This document shows positions 32,588 through 44,090 of a stretch of 64,000 nt of DNA, piece after piece (position 1 is the stretch's first letter; each line of letters starts with the position of its first letter). The translations under genes and the position numbers were made by a program. The notes under the pieces are model-generated. The model was given only the letters and a program-made list of their open reading frames with translations, had not been told where the DNA came from and searched no databases. This DNA is from Vombatus ursinus (lineage: Eukaryota > Chordata > Mammalia > Diprotodontia > Vombatidae). The stretch is from contig NW_020954625.1 in assembly GCF_900497805.2 (NCBI RefSeq), forward strand, positions 23,190,764-23,254,763, written 5' to 3'.

Positions 32588-32754
32588 TCGTTCAGTTGTT
32601 TTCAATCCTGTCCAACTCTTCGTGACCCTATTTGGGGTGTTCTTGGCAAAGATACTGGAATGGTTTGCTATTTCCTTCTTCAGCTTATTTTACAGATGAA
32701 GAAACTGAGGCAAACAAGGTTAAGTGGCTGGACCAGGGTCACACAGCTAGTCAG
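32588..32754 (-). mobile_element. CORE/tRNA SINE with RTE-type tail, antisense, 5' part missing
   Basis: Begins with the reverse complement of the RTE tail (tcgttcagttgttttcaatc, ctgtccaactcttcgtgacc) and runs to gggtcacacagctagtcag. The tRNA head is absent. Confidence 0.8.
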
Positions 32755-32982
32755 TTCATTTGGGGGTATAACACCCTAATACCCAGCACTGCCACACTCC
32801 CAATAGTGTTTTCTAGAAACAAAGAAAACAGTTAAGCAAAATCAACTGTCAGAGTCAAATTCCATACCCTTAGTCTTCCATCTCTCCAACAAAAAGGTGG
32901 GGCATTTCCTCAATCTATTTCTTGAGTCTGCACAGGTCAGTATCAGGACCAAAAGCTTACTTTAAAAACAAACAAACATCCA

Positions 32983-33126
32983 TCCTTAGACACTTTACAC
33001 TTACTACCTATGTGACCTTGGGCAAGTCACTTAACCCCAATTGCCTCACAAAAAAGCAAAAAATAAAAAACAAACAAACAAAAAAAAACAAACCAAACAA
33101 ACAAACAACATGTTCCCCCCCCCCCC
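32983..33126 (+). mobile_element. tRNA-type SINE 3' part with AAAC-rich tail and C-run
   Basis: Acacttactacctatgtgac, cttgggcaagtcacttaacc and ccaattgcctcac are followed by an AAAC/AAAAC tail and a C-run near 33114-33126. Confidence 0.75.
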
Positions 33127-33544
33127 AAAAAAAACCCTAAATACATTTTAGGGTAGGAGGACCTTCTAAATTGCCTTTAAATTTTTTTTCTAAATATTCA
33201 ACACGTGAACACTGACCTGAAAGTTCATTTTCTCCATCCCCCAGTCCACACACACACACCTGTTCAATGGTCACAGATAACACCAGGCCCTGAAGGCAGG
33301 CGCTCAGGTAGAATTGTTTCAATACTCTTAGGATGGGAACCGATTAATCTTCCTACGCAGGCTCCCAAACTTTCTGTATTTTGAATGGACAGCCTTGGAG
33401 AAGTTCTGTGGCTGAAGACATATTACCCTTGCAGGCAGCCTGGTACCTGAGATGGTAGAACACTGGATTTCAAAGCCTCCCTCGGCCAGGGCAGGATTTA
33501 GGTGAAATGCTGAGCAGGTCATAGGGATGGTGGCTCTAGAGCCT
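33127..33544. other. Unassigned
   Basis: Nothing recognised apart from a short CA run near 33247. Confidence 0.4.
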
Positions 33545-34330
33545 GAAGGCATCTTAGGGATCACCCAACCCAGTTTTGGCATATTACAGATGAGAAAATC
33601 TAGACCCACAAATTGACCTGTGGACATACATGGTAGAGTGAATGTAGTGATGCTTTTGGAGTTAGAAAGATCTGGGTTCAAATCCTGCCTCTGACACTTG
33701 TGTGTGAGCTTGAGTAAGTGTGGTTTTAGCAAAAAAAAAAAAAAATTCACCAATACTAGGATTAACCCTTGCATACAGGATTTATTTTATTTATTTTTGG
33801 AGTTATCCAATGGACTCATGTGGCCCCCTCCCCCCAGGTCTGTGTCATCTGTCAGTCCAAAGACCTGGATTTGAATTCTAGCTCTCCCATTTGCTATTCA
33901 GATTGACTTTGGGTAAGTCACTTAACCTTCTGAGGTTCAAAGACAGGTCAAAGTGCAGAGATCAGCCTGGCTACTGGGCAAAGAAGACCCCTACATCTCT
34001 GAACCTCCGTTTCCCCATCTGTAAAATAGTGACATTTCCCTAATGTCTTACATATTTATTAATTAATATTGTATTATATTATATATTATATTTATTATGT
34101 TATATAGATGAACAGTATTACTAGTCTTACCTGTGCCTTACAAGGTCTGAGCTTCTGAAGGGCTTCAATATCCTTACCTACAAAGTCATGGGTTGGGCCA
34201 GGTGATAACCAAGGTCTTTTCCAGTCTTTAAACTTACCATCTGAAACTTTGAATCTCTCTGAATGTCACTTTTCTTATCCATAAAATAAGGATAAAAATG
34301 TCTGTTGTATTTTCCTGGCAGGGTGGTTGT
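33545..34330. repeat. Group of MIR pieces
   Basis: Antisense 33545-33610; sense 33630-33760 (aagatctgggttcaaatcct); sense from about 33855 (gacctggatttgaattctag, cctccgtttccccatctgta) with a TATATT tract near 34062-34100; and another sense scrap to about 34330 (tcttatccataaaataagg). Confidence 0.6.
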
Positions 34331-34584
34331 CAGGTTCAAATGAGAGACTGTCGATAAAGTGCTTAGGGAACGTGGAAGGCTGTAAAGGCGGGCTCTTTCC
34401 ACTTCTTCTGAGGGTCTTCAAATGCTCCCCAGCTTCCTTCTTCCGGTGCCTCCTCCTCCTCCTCCATCCACTCGGAGACTCCTTTTCCTCTCTTCAGGTC
34501 CAGAGGGTAATTCTGTATCAAAAGCTCCTCTTGGGAAAGGATTTGCTTTCAGTCATTTGAATCTCCATTTAAATGTAAGCCAAC

Positions 34585-35040
34585 ACAAAGAATTGGAAAT
34601 TGAGAGGATGCCCATCAAATGGGGAATGGCTGAGCAAGTTGTGGTATATGAATGTGATGGAATACTATCGTGCTATAAGAAATGATGAGCAGGCAGATTT
34701 CAGAAAAACCTGGGAAGACTTGTATGGACTGATGCTGAGTGAAGTGAGCAGAACCAGGAGAATGTTATACACAGTAGCAGCCACGTTGTACGATGACTAA
34801 TATTGATAGACTTAACCCTTCTCAGCAATACAAGGATCTAAGACATCTTCAAAGGCCTCGTGATGGAAAATGCTATCCACATCCAAAGAAAGAACTATGA
34901 AGTTTGAATGTAGATCAAAACATACTATTTGCTATTTTTTTCTTCTACTGTGTTTTGTTTAAAATTTAAAACTCAAAAGCTTATGGAAGTTATTGCTGAT
35001 AATTCAAAATAAATTAATTTAAAAATTTAAAATTTAAAAA
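34585..35040 (+). repeat. L1 3' fragment: end of ORF2 plus 3' UTR
   Basis: The frame at 34600-34800 gives WLSKLWYMNVMEYYRAIRND, the clearest L1 ORF2 C-terminus in the window (compare human MWYIYTMEYYSAIK). The 3' UTR is shortened and ends in AT-rich sequence. Confidence 0.85.
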
Positions 35041-35879
35041 AATGTAAGCCAACAGGTTACTGACATCCAGGGGAGATTCTCATTTGAATACTTATCTATA
35101 TTTGGGTCATCAATCAATCTGTCCAGCATTCATTGAGAACCTACTGTGTGCCAGGCTCAGTGCCAAGCACTGCCCACACAAGTACAAAGTGTAGAACGGG
35201 CCCTACTCTTACAGAGTTTACATTCTAATGAAGGAGACCACAAAGACATATGTAAATATTTACAGCATAAATGCAAATAGTATAAAACTAAAGTGTTTAA
35301 ATTTAAGGCAGTTTGGGAGGGAGGGGACCAGTTGAGGGACCAAGGAAAGGCTTCTTACTGAAGATGGTTCCTGAGCTGCATCTGGAGGGAAGAGAGGTCG
35401 GGGTAAGCAGGGAGGGCAGTCCTGTGAAAAGGTGCCCGGAGATGGCACCTCCTGAGTGAGAAAGGAAAGAAGGCCAGAGGGCAGAATGGGACAGCCTGGA
35501 AAGATAAACTGAGGCTGGGGTCAATTAGTGAGCTCCTGGAGTTGGTTGAGAAGGATCAGATCTGAGGAATTAAAGAAAATTACTTTGACTATTTATTACT
35601 ATCTAGATACTGCTGTCTCTGTCTCTGTCTCTCTATCTCTGCCTCTCTCTTATCTCTCTCATCTGTCCATCTAGCTACCATTTATCTATCTGTCTGTCTG
35701 TCTATAAATAATACTATACATCTACATACTTGGTAGGATAAACTAGAGGGATGAGAGACTTCAGGCAGGGAGACCAATTAGGAGTAGGAGGCTGATGAAA
35801 TAATCTAAACCAGAGGTGCTGAGGTGGTCACTGAAGGAATCTGGAACGATCAGGGTGGGGGCAAGTAGTAACTTTGGGT

Positions 35880-36388
35880 GCAATTGGGAAGTGTTGAATA
35901 ACAACTAGGGGGTGGTAGAAGCATAAGAAAAGAAGAAAAGAGAAGGAAACTTTGAAAAACTGTTCGTTCATGTTTCATCTACTATGTAACAGTTAAAGTT
36001 GTAGTGATTACATTATTTTCTAAATAAACACACAAAATGCAAGTTATAACGGTCAAGTTGTAAGGTCATAACAAGCAAGTGTTGGCAGTTGAACATGTTG
36101 AGCATTGTTGGGAAGTCCACAGGCATCAGCAGGAATATGTGAGTATAATGATTTGTTTACAAAACGATCATGATGCGATATTGTGTCATCAAAATTTCAA
36201 TACATGAAAAAACCCACAAATTTACAATAAATTATTAAATTTAAGATGTGTCATTTAAAAAAATTATATATTTTTAAATGACACAAATTAAAAAAACTGT
36301 TAAAGGGTTAAAGAAAGTAGATTGGGGGGTGCTGAGTAATTTTTTTTAAAAGGGGCAGTAAGTCAAATATATCTGGGAACCTCTGGTT
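35880..36388. mobile_element. hAT-like DNA transposon, probably non-autonomous
   Basis: The right end reads gggggtgctgagtaattttt ... aaaaggggcagtaagtcaaa ... ctgggaacctctgg. Its reverse complement, ccagaggttcccaga, resembles hAT-Charlie termini (CAGTGGTTCTCAAAC type). The inside holds no transposase. The left terminus is not clear, so the left limit is set where L2 similarity stops. An internal 15-base inverted repeat is described separately. Confidence 0.4.
36247..36285. repeat. Perfect 15-bp inverted repeat (hairpin)
   Basis: The arm tgtgtcatttaaaaa at 36247-36261 is matched exactly by tttttaaatgacaca at 36271-36285, with a 9-base AT loop between. It lies inside the hAT-like insert. Confidence 0.9.
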
Positions 36389-36394
36389 TAGACG

Positions 36395-36635
36395 ATAATA
36401 ATAACAGCAAACATTTATGTAGTACCTTAAGATTTGCAAAATTCTTTAAAAATAATCTCATTTGATCTTCCCTGAGATGTAGGTGCCATTATTATCCTTA
36501 TTTTACAACTGAGGCAGACAAAAGTTAGGTGACTTGCCCAGAATCACACAGCTAGTAAGTGTCTGAGACTGGATTTGAACTTAGGTCTATCCTGACTCTA
36601 GGTTCAGTGTTTTATCCACAGCATCAGCTATTTGC
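36395..36635 (-). repeat. MIR, antisense, within the L2
   Basis: Gcaaacatttatgtagtacc, ttgatcttccctgagatgta, gaatcacacagctagtaagt and gtctatcctgactctaggtt, in antisense MIR order. L2 sequence resumes after it. Confidence 0.75.
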
Positions 36636-36903
36636 CTATACTATGTGGGAGAAGTTTTAGCAACTGACTGGATATGTAGAGGGACAGAGTCAAAGATAAT
36701 GCCAAGTTTACAGACCTGGGGGACATGATGGTAGAGGCTTTGACAGAAATACAGATGTTTAGAACAGTTAATGGGGGTGGGGGAGATGGAATAATGCGTT
36801 CTATTTTGCACATGTTGAATTTAAGAGGTCTATGAGACATTCAACTTGAAATTCCCAAAGGGTAATTGTGGCTTTCAAACTGAGAGGGAGACTGAGGCTG
36901 GTT

Positions 36904-36908
36904 AGATG

Positions 36909-36955
<47 letters not shown>

Positions 36956-36965
36956 NNNNNNNNNN

Positions 36966-37028
<63 letters not shown>

Positions 37029-37029
37029 G
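36904..37029. repeat. (GATA)n microsatellite with assembly gap
   Basis: About 125 bases of GATA units are broken by ten N at 36956-36965. The gap lies wholly within the repeat, so the true length is unknown. Ser-Ile-Tyr-Leu repeat frames across it are artefacts. Confidence 0.97.
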
Positions 37030-37403
37030 GGTATGTAGGTGGATAGATAGATAGACAAATAGATAAATGATAGCTAGATGGATGGATGAGAGAGACAGAT
37101 AGAGACAGAGAGCAGTATCTATATAGTAAGCATTTACATGCTTTTCCATTCCACATAGATATAAATCTGAGTCATCTGCATAGAGATGATAGTTTAACCC
37201 ATCAGAACTGAAGAAGTTTTTCAAGAGGGAGAGTATAGAGGAAGAATAGAAGACCCAGGACAGAACCTTGGGACACCATCCTAATTAGTTATGATAGGGA
37301 TGATAAGGCAGCAAAGGAGATTGAGGAGTGGTATCTCAGATAAGTCAGAGGAAAACCAGGAGAGAGCAGGAGCATGAAAGCCCAGAGAGGTGGGGGGGTG
37401 GAG

Positions 37404-37513
37404 GGGGAGAGAGACAGACAGAGACAGACAGAGACAGAGACAGAGACACAGAGAGAGAGAGACACAGAGAGAGACAGAGAGAGAGAGAAAGACAGAAACA
37501 GACAGACAGACAG

Positions 37514-37548
<35 letters not shown>

Positions 37549-37550
37549 CC
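37404..37550. repeat. GACAGA/GAGA and CA microsatellite
   Basis: A purine repeat passing into (CA)n, inside the antisense L2. The Arg/Glu/Thr-rich frame across it is not a gene. Confidence 0.95.
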
Positions 37551-37779
37551 CAGAGAAAGTATCTAGGAGCAGAGTGTGGCCAAGAGTGTCAAATGCAGCA
37601 GAAAGGTTGAGAAGGATTAGACCTGAGGAAATATTATCAGGCTGGGCGATTGTGATCATTGGTCATATGAAGAGAGCAGTTTCAGTTGAGTGAGGAGGTG
37701 AGAGGCCTGACGGTCATGGGTGGATAAAAGGCTTTGTCTCCTGCTAAAAGAAATATAAACTTGTAGAGCAGGTCTGGCA

Positions 37780-38110
37780 GTCATTTCTTCAAATGCACAG
37801 TTCTGATCACACCAGTCCACTGCTCAAAAGCCTTCCATGATTCCCGATTGATGACTAAATAAAGTAGGAAGTCTCTAGCCTGACATCCGCAGGCTTTCCC
37901 CAATCTGGTGCCCGTCTACCTTTCCATCCTACCTCAAGCTGTGTAACCCCTACCTCACCTAGGCATCATTCTGCCTCTCACACTCTGTGACTCTTTACCT
38001 GGAATGCATGCCACCCTCGTCTCTGCCTGGTGAGATTCAGCCTGTCTTTCAAAGTCCAATTCGAAGGCCACCCTCTCCATGAAGCGTTCTGTGATTTCCT
38101 CAACCAGAAA
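37780..38110 (+). repeat. L2, sense fragment
   Basis: Gcacagttctgatcacacca, ctgctcaaaagccttccatg, tttacctggaatgcatgcca and ccattcgaaggccaccctc-like words follow the L2 3' coding region in sense. Confidence 0.7.
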
Positions 38111-38309
38111 TGGCCTCTTCCCTCAGTGATAAACCTCAGAATTCTGCCCTGCACCGAGCAGATTCTACCTGGAGATAGCACCAAGGCCAAAATGAAGAAT
38201 GTATGTTAGGACAGGTACCACAAGTCACACCCACAGAACATGGTTTAAAGTGCTTCTGTGGCAAGTGGCATGAAGCAAGCCCTCAGATGAGAGGGGAGAC
38301 AGAGACCCT

Positions 38310-38480
38310 GGGCCATCAGGGAGAGCACTGGACTTAGAGTAGGAATATTTGTGTTCAAATCCACCAAAGACATTTACTAATTGTGAGAGCCAATGGTTGA
38401 TGCATAGTAGGCATTTAATAGATATTTATTGATCCTGGGCAAGTCACATAACCTCTTGGTACCTCAGTTTCCCTAAGGTT
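38310..38480 (+). repeat. MIR, sense, with L2-like tail insertion
   Basis: Ggagagcactggacttagag and tgggcaagtcacataacctc are MIR; the stretch gcatagtaggcatttaatag between them looks like an L2/MIR end. Confidence 0.55.
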
Positions 38481-38899
38481 AAGGTTACTTCTGGCTCCAG
38501 ATCTATGTCCTTTGGTACTTCAGTGCAAAGGTCAATCTACTGCTGTTTTCCCTTCTCCAAACATGGTGGGATGGCCTCATTAATCGGGTCATCCTCCTCT
38601 GGCCTTTCTCTATGGCCCTCCTGTTATACCGTGACCCTCAGAACTGAACACAAGACTCCCAGTGTGGTCTTACAAGGGAGGAGTACCATGGGAGTATCCA
38701 TTTTCAGTAATTAGGTATGGTTCTAATTGGGCTAAAAAAAAGTCGCTTGAGTCAGAGTATGGCTTATTCCAGTAGAGTACACCACTTCTCTGCCTCGGGT
38801 TAAGACGCACGCTTTCCCAGCATTTCTCTATGGTTATGATTCTGGATATTTTTTTTTTTGGGTGGCTCTCTCTGTCCAAGAATGGGGCCTTGTTCATAT
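38481..38899. other. Unassigned
   Basis: No gene or nameable repeat recognised. Confidence 0.4.
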
Positions 38900-39100
38900 A
38901 ACTCTTCAACAAATGTTTGTGGAACAATGAATGCATGAATAAATGAATGAAGGAATGAATTCCCCAACGACTTTAAAAAATACATTGTGTCTGCCACATG
39001 CAAGGCACTGTGCTAAGCACTGGGGGAGATTCAAAGGTGAACCAGACAAGGTGCCTGCCTTCAGGGAGCTCCCATTAAGGAGAAATCACCCAAGCTCCAG
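38900..39100 (-). repeat. L2 3' end, antisense
   Basis: Gaataaatgaatgaaggaat, gcaaggcactgtgctaagca, ctgccttcagggagctccca. Confidence 0.65.
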
Positions 39101-39204
39101 AAATGAAGGGATTAAGTCATGGTCATGACTCCACAGGCCTTGGGCAAAACCCTAAAAATGGTTGAGGGTTTTCTGTGAATGTTCCTTCTACGAGAGGGAG
39201 TCAG

Positions 39205-39700
39205 AGAGGAACAGTGTAAGGAAGGCATGTGGAGTCAAGATGACCCAGGTTCGAATTCTGCTTCTTCCACTTGCTACCCATGGAATCATGGGCAAAACAC
39301 TTAGCCTCTTTGAACCTCAGTATTCTCATCTGTAAAAGGAGGGGTTGGGCTAGATGAGCTCTGAGGTCCCTTTTTATTTTAAAACTACAATCCTATAATC
39401 AAATTTCCATCTAATATCTGTAGAGTCCTAACACTGGAGCATCCCCAACTGGAAGGAACCTTCTAGTCGAACTCCTTCAGGTTACAGATAAGGTAGCCAA
39501 GCCCCAATAACATTAAAGAACTTGGGATCATAAGATATTAGAGCTAGAAGAGGCTTAAGCTATTATCTGATAGAACCACTTCATTTAAAGAGATAGAAAC
39601 TGAGGCCTAGAGAGGAAAAGTTACTTGCTTAGGGTCACACAGCTGGCAAGTGCCAGAGCCAGGATTCGAACACAGGTCCTAGGATTCTAACGTCATGGGG
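39205..39700. repeat. Sense MIR then two antisense MIR pieces
   Basis: Sense 39205-39405 (ggttcgaattctgcttcttc, ctcatctgtaaaaggagggg, gagctctgaggtccct). Antisense at about 39430-39510 and 39530-39700 (gagctagaagaggcttaagc, gggtcacacagctggcaagt). Confidence 0.7.
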
Positions 39701-40504
39701 AAGACTGACCGATGGGGATCCGGTTGTTGGAACATGCTCAGATTTGTCTTTTCTTCTAGGCTCTGTGGAGCATGCACACATATTTCCTTCCTGGTTCTAT
39801 TCCAATGAGTGGATCTTCGGGGAGCTGGTTTCTGACTGGGAGCTTGATGCAACGTAACGGTGAAAAGTCTTGTATGGGGCTTTTGAGTTGGGAAACACTG
39901 AGCTAGAACTGAGTCCAAATCCAGTAGGGACAGCTAGCTCATCTCCCCTTCTCTTTCTTCCTGGAGGCAAATAAGGCAAAACCGGTGTGAGCAGCCAGTT
40001 GGAGGAGTGACCTGGGGCTGCCTTTTCCCACCTGGCTGCCGTGTGTCCATGAGCCTGGCATCTCAGTTTCTTTTGTGTTTGTTCTTCCCGGGTGCGAGGA
40101 AGACAAATATCTGGAGACAATTGATCAGGTTACAACCTTGTGTACTTCAGACGGTTGGAGAAGCCGGCAGTCAATAGGAAGTCCACTGGAGACAGAAGCA
40201 GCGGCCAATCACAGCAGAAACAGCTGCAAATGAACGTACCACGCCAGTCACTCAGGGATGGGATGGCTTCAGGGACTGGGACCCTTCTTTTTTTTTTTTT
40301 TTTTACTTTTGGCGCTTCAGGGCTATGGTGTTATTTCCTTTATTGTAGTACTCTTACATGACTCTCTCTTTGTGCAGCTGCTCTGTTAGGCAGGTCTCTT
40401 AGCCAGGCTCCTTGGGTCCATTCTTCCTCAAAGCTCAACTCCTGGTTTTCTTCTTACTTGTCTAATCTTACTTGTCCTCTGCTTTCTTCAGAGATTCTCC
40501 TGTC
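39701..40504. other. Unassigned
   Basis: A T-run lies at about 40289-40304; no gene or named repeat seen. Confidence 0.4.
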
Positions 40505-40619
40505 GCATTCCCTTCCCTTTCCCCTTTGCCTTCCCTTCTCCTTCCTTTCCCCTTCCCCTTTGCCTTCCTTCCTCCTCCCCTTTCCCCTTCCTTTTGTCTT
40601 TCCCCTTCATTTCCTTTTC
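40505..40619. repeat. Polypyrimidine tract (CCCTT/TTCC units)
   Basis: About 115 bases made almost only of C and T, with repeated cccctttgccttcc units. Such tracts can form triplex DNA. The Lys/Arg/Glu-rich minus frame is an artefact. Confidence 0.9.
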
Positions 40620-41432
40620 GACTGGGACCCTTCTTGAGGAAGAGAGGTGCCAGAAAGTTACCAATACTTAGAGCCCAACAGAAAGCCATCCCAAAGGGGA
40701 AAACTAAGGAGAACTGAAAAAAGGTGTAGAGGGGGGAAAGGAAAGGACTTTCCAGGCCAGAATTTGGAGGGGGAATTAGGGAGGTAGCTCCAGAGAAGGA
40801 GCTACATTAAATCCAAGGCTTTTCCAACTCTGGTTTATGAAAAATCTAAGGCCAAAATGCTCATGTTTTTCTAAGACTCAGCTAGTTCCACACGTTCATT
40901 TCCAAAGATAGCTTTTCTCCAAAGCTCTCTGAGGGGTCCAGGTAGACCATACCTACCCCCCCGGAGCAGCCATCACTTTGCCTTTACCCTTGTACCTACT
41001 CTCCCAGCAGCCAGCTTTTGCGTCATAAGCCCGTGGGGAATTTAGGGGCTGCTTCCAATTAGATTCATTACTGGTTCCCTCAAGAAACCATTTGGAAGCC
41101 AGAATCCCTTGAGTTTGGCTTTCCTCAGTAATGTCTGCAGCATTTGTGGGGTGCCTGCCAGAAGGAGGGCAGGGCTTAGACATTTCAACCACCTGGGAAG
41201 GCTGTGGAACCCACTCTGACACTCCCACATGTCCTCTACAGCACACCTTCTGAAGGCAGGGGCAAGGAAACCAGAAGCGCTAATGAGGATAATTGGAGAT
41301 GAATATTTGGTGAAAGATGAGCAGCCTCCCATTTCCCAGAACAGGGCCATGCATTTATTAAACCATCGACAGGCTGCTTCTGCAAAAGGAATGTTGGGAT
41401 GGGAATGGAAATATCTCCTCCCTGGAGGCTAC
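40620..41432. other. Unassigned
   Basis: No recognisable gene; open frames of about 100 codons have no motif. Confidence 0.4.
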
Positions 41433-41455
41433 ACCCCCCCACCCCCCCACCCCCC
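41433..41455 (-). other. C-tract, potential G-quadruplex on minus strand
   Basis: Three C-runs of six or seven separated by single A can fold as G4 (minus strand) or i-motif (plus strand). Confidence 0.6.
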
Positions 41456-41461
41456 GTTGAT

Positions 41462-42150
41462 GGTCAATGAATCAATAAATATTCATTAAGCACCTATTAT
41501 GTGCTAGGATTGCTGGAGATTCAAAAAGAAAAGTGAAACAGTGGCTGGCCTCAAGGAGCGTCCATTCTACTGCAGGAGGTCACATATAGGAGTATAAAAG
41601 GAGAAATGCACAATGACCACAATGAACAGGCTGGCAAGGTACTAGGAACTGGAGGGGAGGAGTCAGGAGAAGCGTCATGCAGAATCTGATACTTGAGCTG
41701 AGTTTTCAAGGAAGCCAGGGACTCCAAAAAGCCCAGGTCAGAAGGGAAAACATTCCAGGAATGTGGGACAGATTAGTGCAAAGGCTTAGAGGTGGGAAAT
41801 TGAACGTTAGGTGTGAGATATAACAAGTAGGAAAGTGAGGTTTGATTTTTTCTTTTACTTTATCATCTACCATTCGTTATCAAAATGATTCAAGATCTAT
41901 TTATAGCCATTTTTCTTCCAGGAAGATTGATTCCTAAATACCTTAGGGAAGCAATATGGCATTGATTGAATGGTTTGTGTGAGTGTGCAAGGAAGTAAGC
42001 CTGCAAAGCTAAGAAGGAGCCAAATTGTGAAGAGCTTTAAATGCCAAACAAAGGGGTTTCTATTTGATCCATGAGGTAATAGGGAGCCATTGGGATTTAT
42101 TGAGTAGAGGATAACAGGATCAGAAGCCGTGTATCTGGAAAATCACTTTG
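41462..42150 (-). repeat. L2 3' half, antisense
   Basis: Aataaatattcattaagcac, ctattatgtgctaggattgc, ggcctcaaggagcgtccatt, aggtgggaaattgaacgtta, gagccattgggatttattga and ggaaaatcactttgg are in the antisense L2 order. About 41845-41960 interrupts it with AT-rich sequence. Confidence 0.75.
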
Positions 42151-42994
42151 GTTGAATTTGACCTTGGGCCCTCTGTCTCCACGGTTAGCTTCCTTATCTG
42201 TACTACAGAAGATGATGCGGGGGGGCTCAGAGCCAAGATGGCAGAGTGAAAGCAATGACTAGCTTGAGCTCTCCCCCAAACCTCTCCAAATACCTGTAAA
42301 AAAAATGGCTCTAAACAAATTCTAAAGCAGCAGAACCTACAAAAACACAGAGTGAAACAAATTTCCAGCCCAAGACAACTTGGATGGTTGATCAGAAAGG
42401 TATATCACGCCTGGTGGGAAGAGGAGTGCAGTGCGGCATGGGTGCACAGGCTACAGGGAACCTGGAGCAGGCCACAGAGGACTGAATCGCGGGCAGCTGT
42501 GGCGGTTTCCAGACTTCTCAACCCACGAACGCCAACGACAACTTAGAAAGTCAGTGGGAAAAGTCTGTGACTGCGGTGAGAGAAGAAGCTAGGTTTCAGC
42601 CACAAGTCCTGAGCATGGGCCGCCCACAGGGCTGCCTCCTGAGCTTCCCTCCCACAGACTGAGAGGGAATCGAGTGGCTGATCAGAGGGGGATTGCAGGG
42701 ATCTCTTTGTCAGTGCTGAGGCAGGAATCTCTTGCTTTACTGGTGCTTGGATCTGGGTCACAGTTCTGAGGGGAGGTCCTGGGGCTAGGAGGAGTGCTGG
42801 CATGGTGGAGCTTGTTTTGGCGGTGGAGATAAAACACCTCGCCCCTTATCATGCCACCTTGGAAGAACTGGAAATTTACAGGTCCCTAGAAGTATCTCTG
42901 AAAACAGCTGTACAAACCCCCGAAGCTTGGGACAGTATATTCTCCACATTGGAAGCAGACTCTTACCTTAACAAAGAGTTTAAAACTCAAGTAA

Positions 42995-44090
42995 TTGGCC
43001 GGGATCATGAGTAAGCAGCACAGAAAGAGTCAGACTATATTATCTTACTTTGGTGACAAAGAAGATCAAAACATACAACCAGAAGAAGACAGCAAAGTCA
43101 AAGCTCCTACATCCAAAGCCTCCAAGAAGAATATGAATCAGTCCCAGGCCATGGAAGAGCTCAAAAGGGATTTTGAGAAGCAAGTAAGAGAAGTAGGGGA
43201 AAAACTGGGAAGAGAAATGAGAGTGATGCAAGAAAATCATGAAAAGCAAGTCAACAGCTTGCTAAAGGAGACCCAAAAAATACTGAAGAAAATAACACCT
43301 TAAAAAACAGCCTAACCCAAATGGCAAAAAGAGGTCCAAAAAGCCAATGAGGAGAAGAATGCCCTAAAAAGCAAAATTGGCCAAATGGAAAAGGAAGTCT
43401 AAAAGATTACTGAAGAGAATACTTCCTTAAAAATTAGAATAGAGCAATTGGAAGCTAGCGACTTTATGAGAAATCAAGACACTGTAAAACAAATCCAAAA
43501 GAATGAAAAATTAGAAAACAATGTGAAATATCTCATTAGAAGAACAACTGACCTGGAAAATAGATCCAGGAGAGAGAATTTTAAAATTATTGGACTATCT
43601 GAAAGCCATGATCAAAAAAAAGAGCCTGGACATCATCCTTCAAGAAATTATCAAGGAAAACTGCCCTGATATTTTAGAACCAGAGGGCAAAATAGAAATT
43701 GAAAGAATCCACTGATCTCCTCCTGAAAGAGATCCCCAAAGGAAAACTCCTAGGAATATTGTAGCCAAATTCCAGAGTTCTCAGGTCAAGGAGAAAATAT
43801 TACAAGCAGCCAGAAAGAAACAATTCAAGTATTGTGGAAACACAATCAGGATAACACAAGATTTAGCTGCTTCTACATCAAGGGACCACAGGGCATGGAA
43901 TATAATATTCCAGAGGGCAAAGGAGATAGGATTACAACCAAGAATCACCTACCCAGAAAAACTGAGTATAATCTTTCAGGGGAAAAAATGGTCATTCAGT
44001 GAAATAGAGGACTTTCAAGTATTCTTGATAAAAAGACCAGAGCTGAATAGAAAATTTGACTTTCCAGTACAAGACTCGAGTGGAACATGA
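42995..44090 (+). pseudogene. L1 ORF1 protein remnant
   Basis: ORF1p is the L1 RNA-binding trimeric chaperone. Three parts are visible. The N-terminal coiled coil (42995-43303) has SQAMEELKRDFEKQVREVGE with heptad spacing. The RRM region (43448-43669) has RTTDLENRSRRENFKIIGLS. The C-terminal domain (about 43740-44085) has NIVAKFQSSQVKEKILQAAR, RITQDLAASTSRDHRAW and LQPRITYPEKLSIIFQGKKW, matching the human ORF1p block around PRISYPAKLSF. Stops after the coiled coil (..KKITP), near 43400 and near 43710, and frame changes, show that it is inactive. Confidence 0.85.

Larger units (their letters stand above)
35095..37735 (-). mobile_element. L2 LINE, long antisense copy with RT motif, much interrupted
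   Basis: Reading the minus strand from 37735 down gives the reverse transcriptase: [20 protein letters not shown] (minus frame 37345-37659) and the catalytic YHLYADDS, its YADD encoded at 37171-37182. Further parts and the 3' end follow to 35095 (plus strand: gaacctactgtgtgccaggc). The element is interrupted by a TCTG/TCTC-rich tract (about 35600-35710), a hAT-like insert, a MIR, a GATA repeat and a GA/CA repeat. All visible frames are broken. Confidence 0.75.

Noticed and set aside
36801-37224. Long minus frames rich in Ser-Ile-Tyr-Leu
   Set aside because: Translation of a GATA microsatellite with an N gap. Only the YHLYADDS part is meaningful, and it belongs to an L2.
37328-37693. 121-codon frame rich in Arg, Glu and Thr
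   Set aside because: It is the GACAGA/CA microsatellite read in frame; similar minus frames are rich in Cys, Val and Ser for the same reason.
42802-43014. 70-codon frame before ORF1 of the L1 as a separate gene
   Set aside because: It lies in the L1 5' UTR region and no independent protein similarity is recognised.
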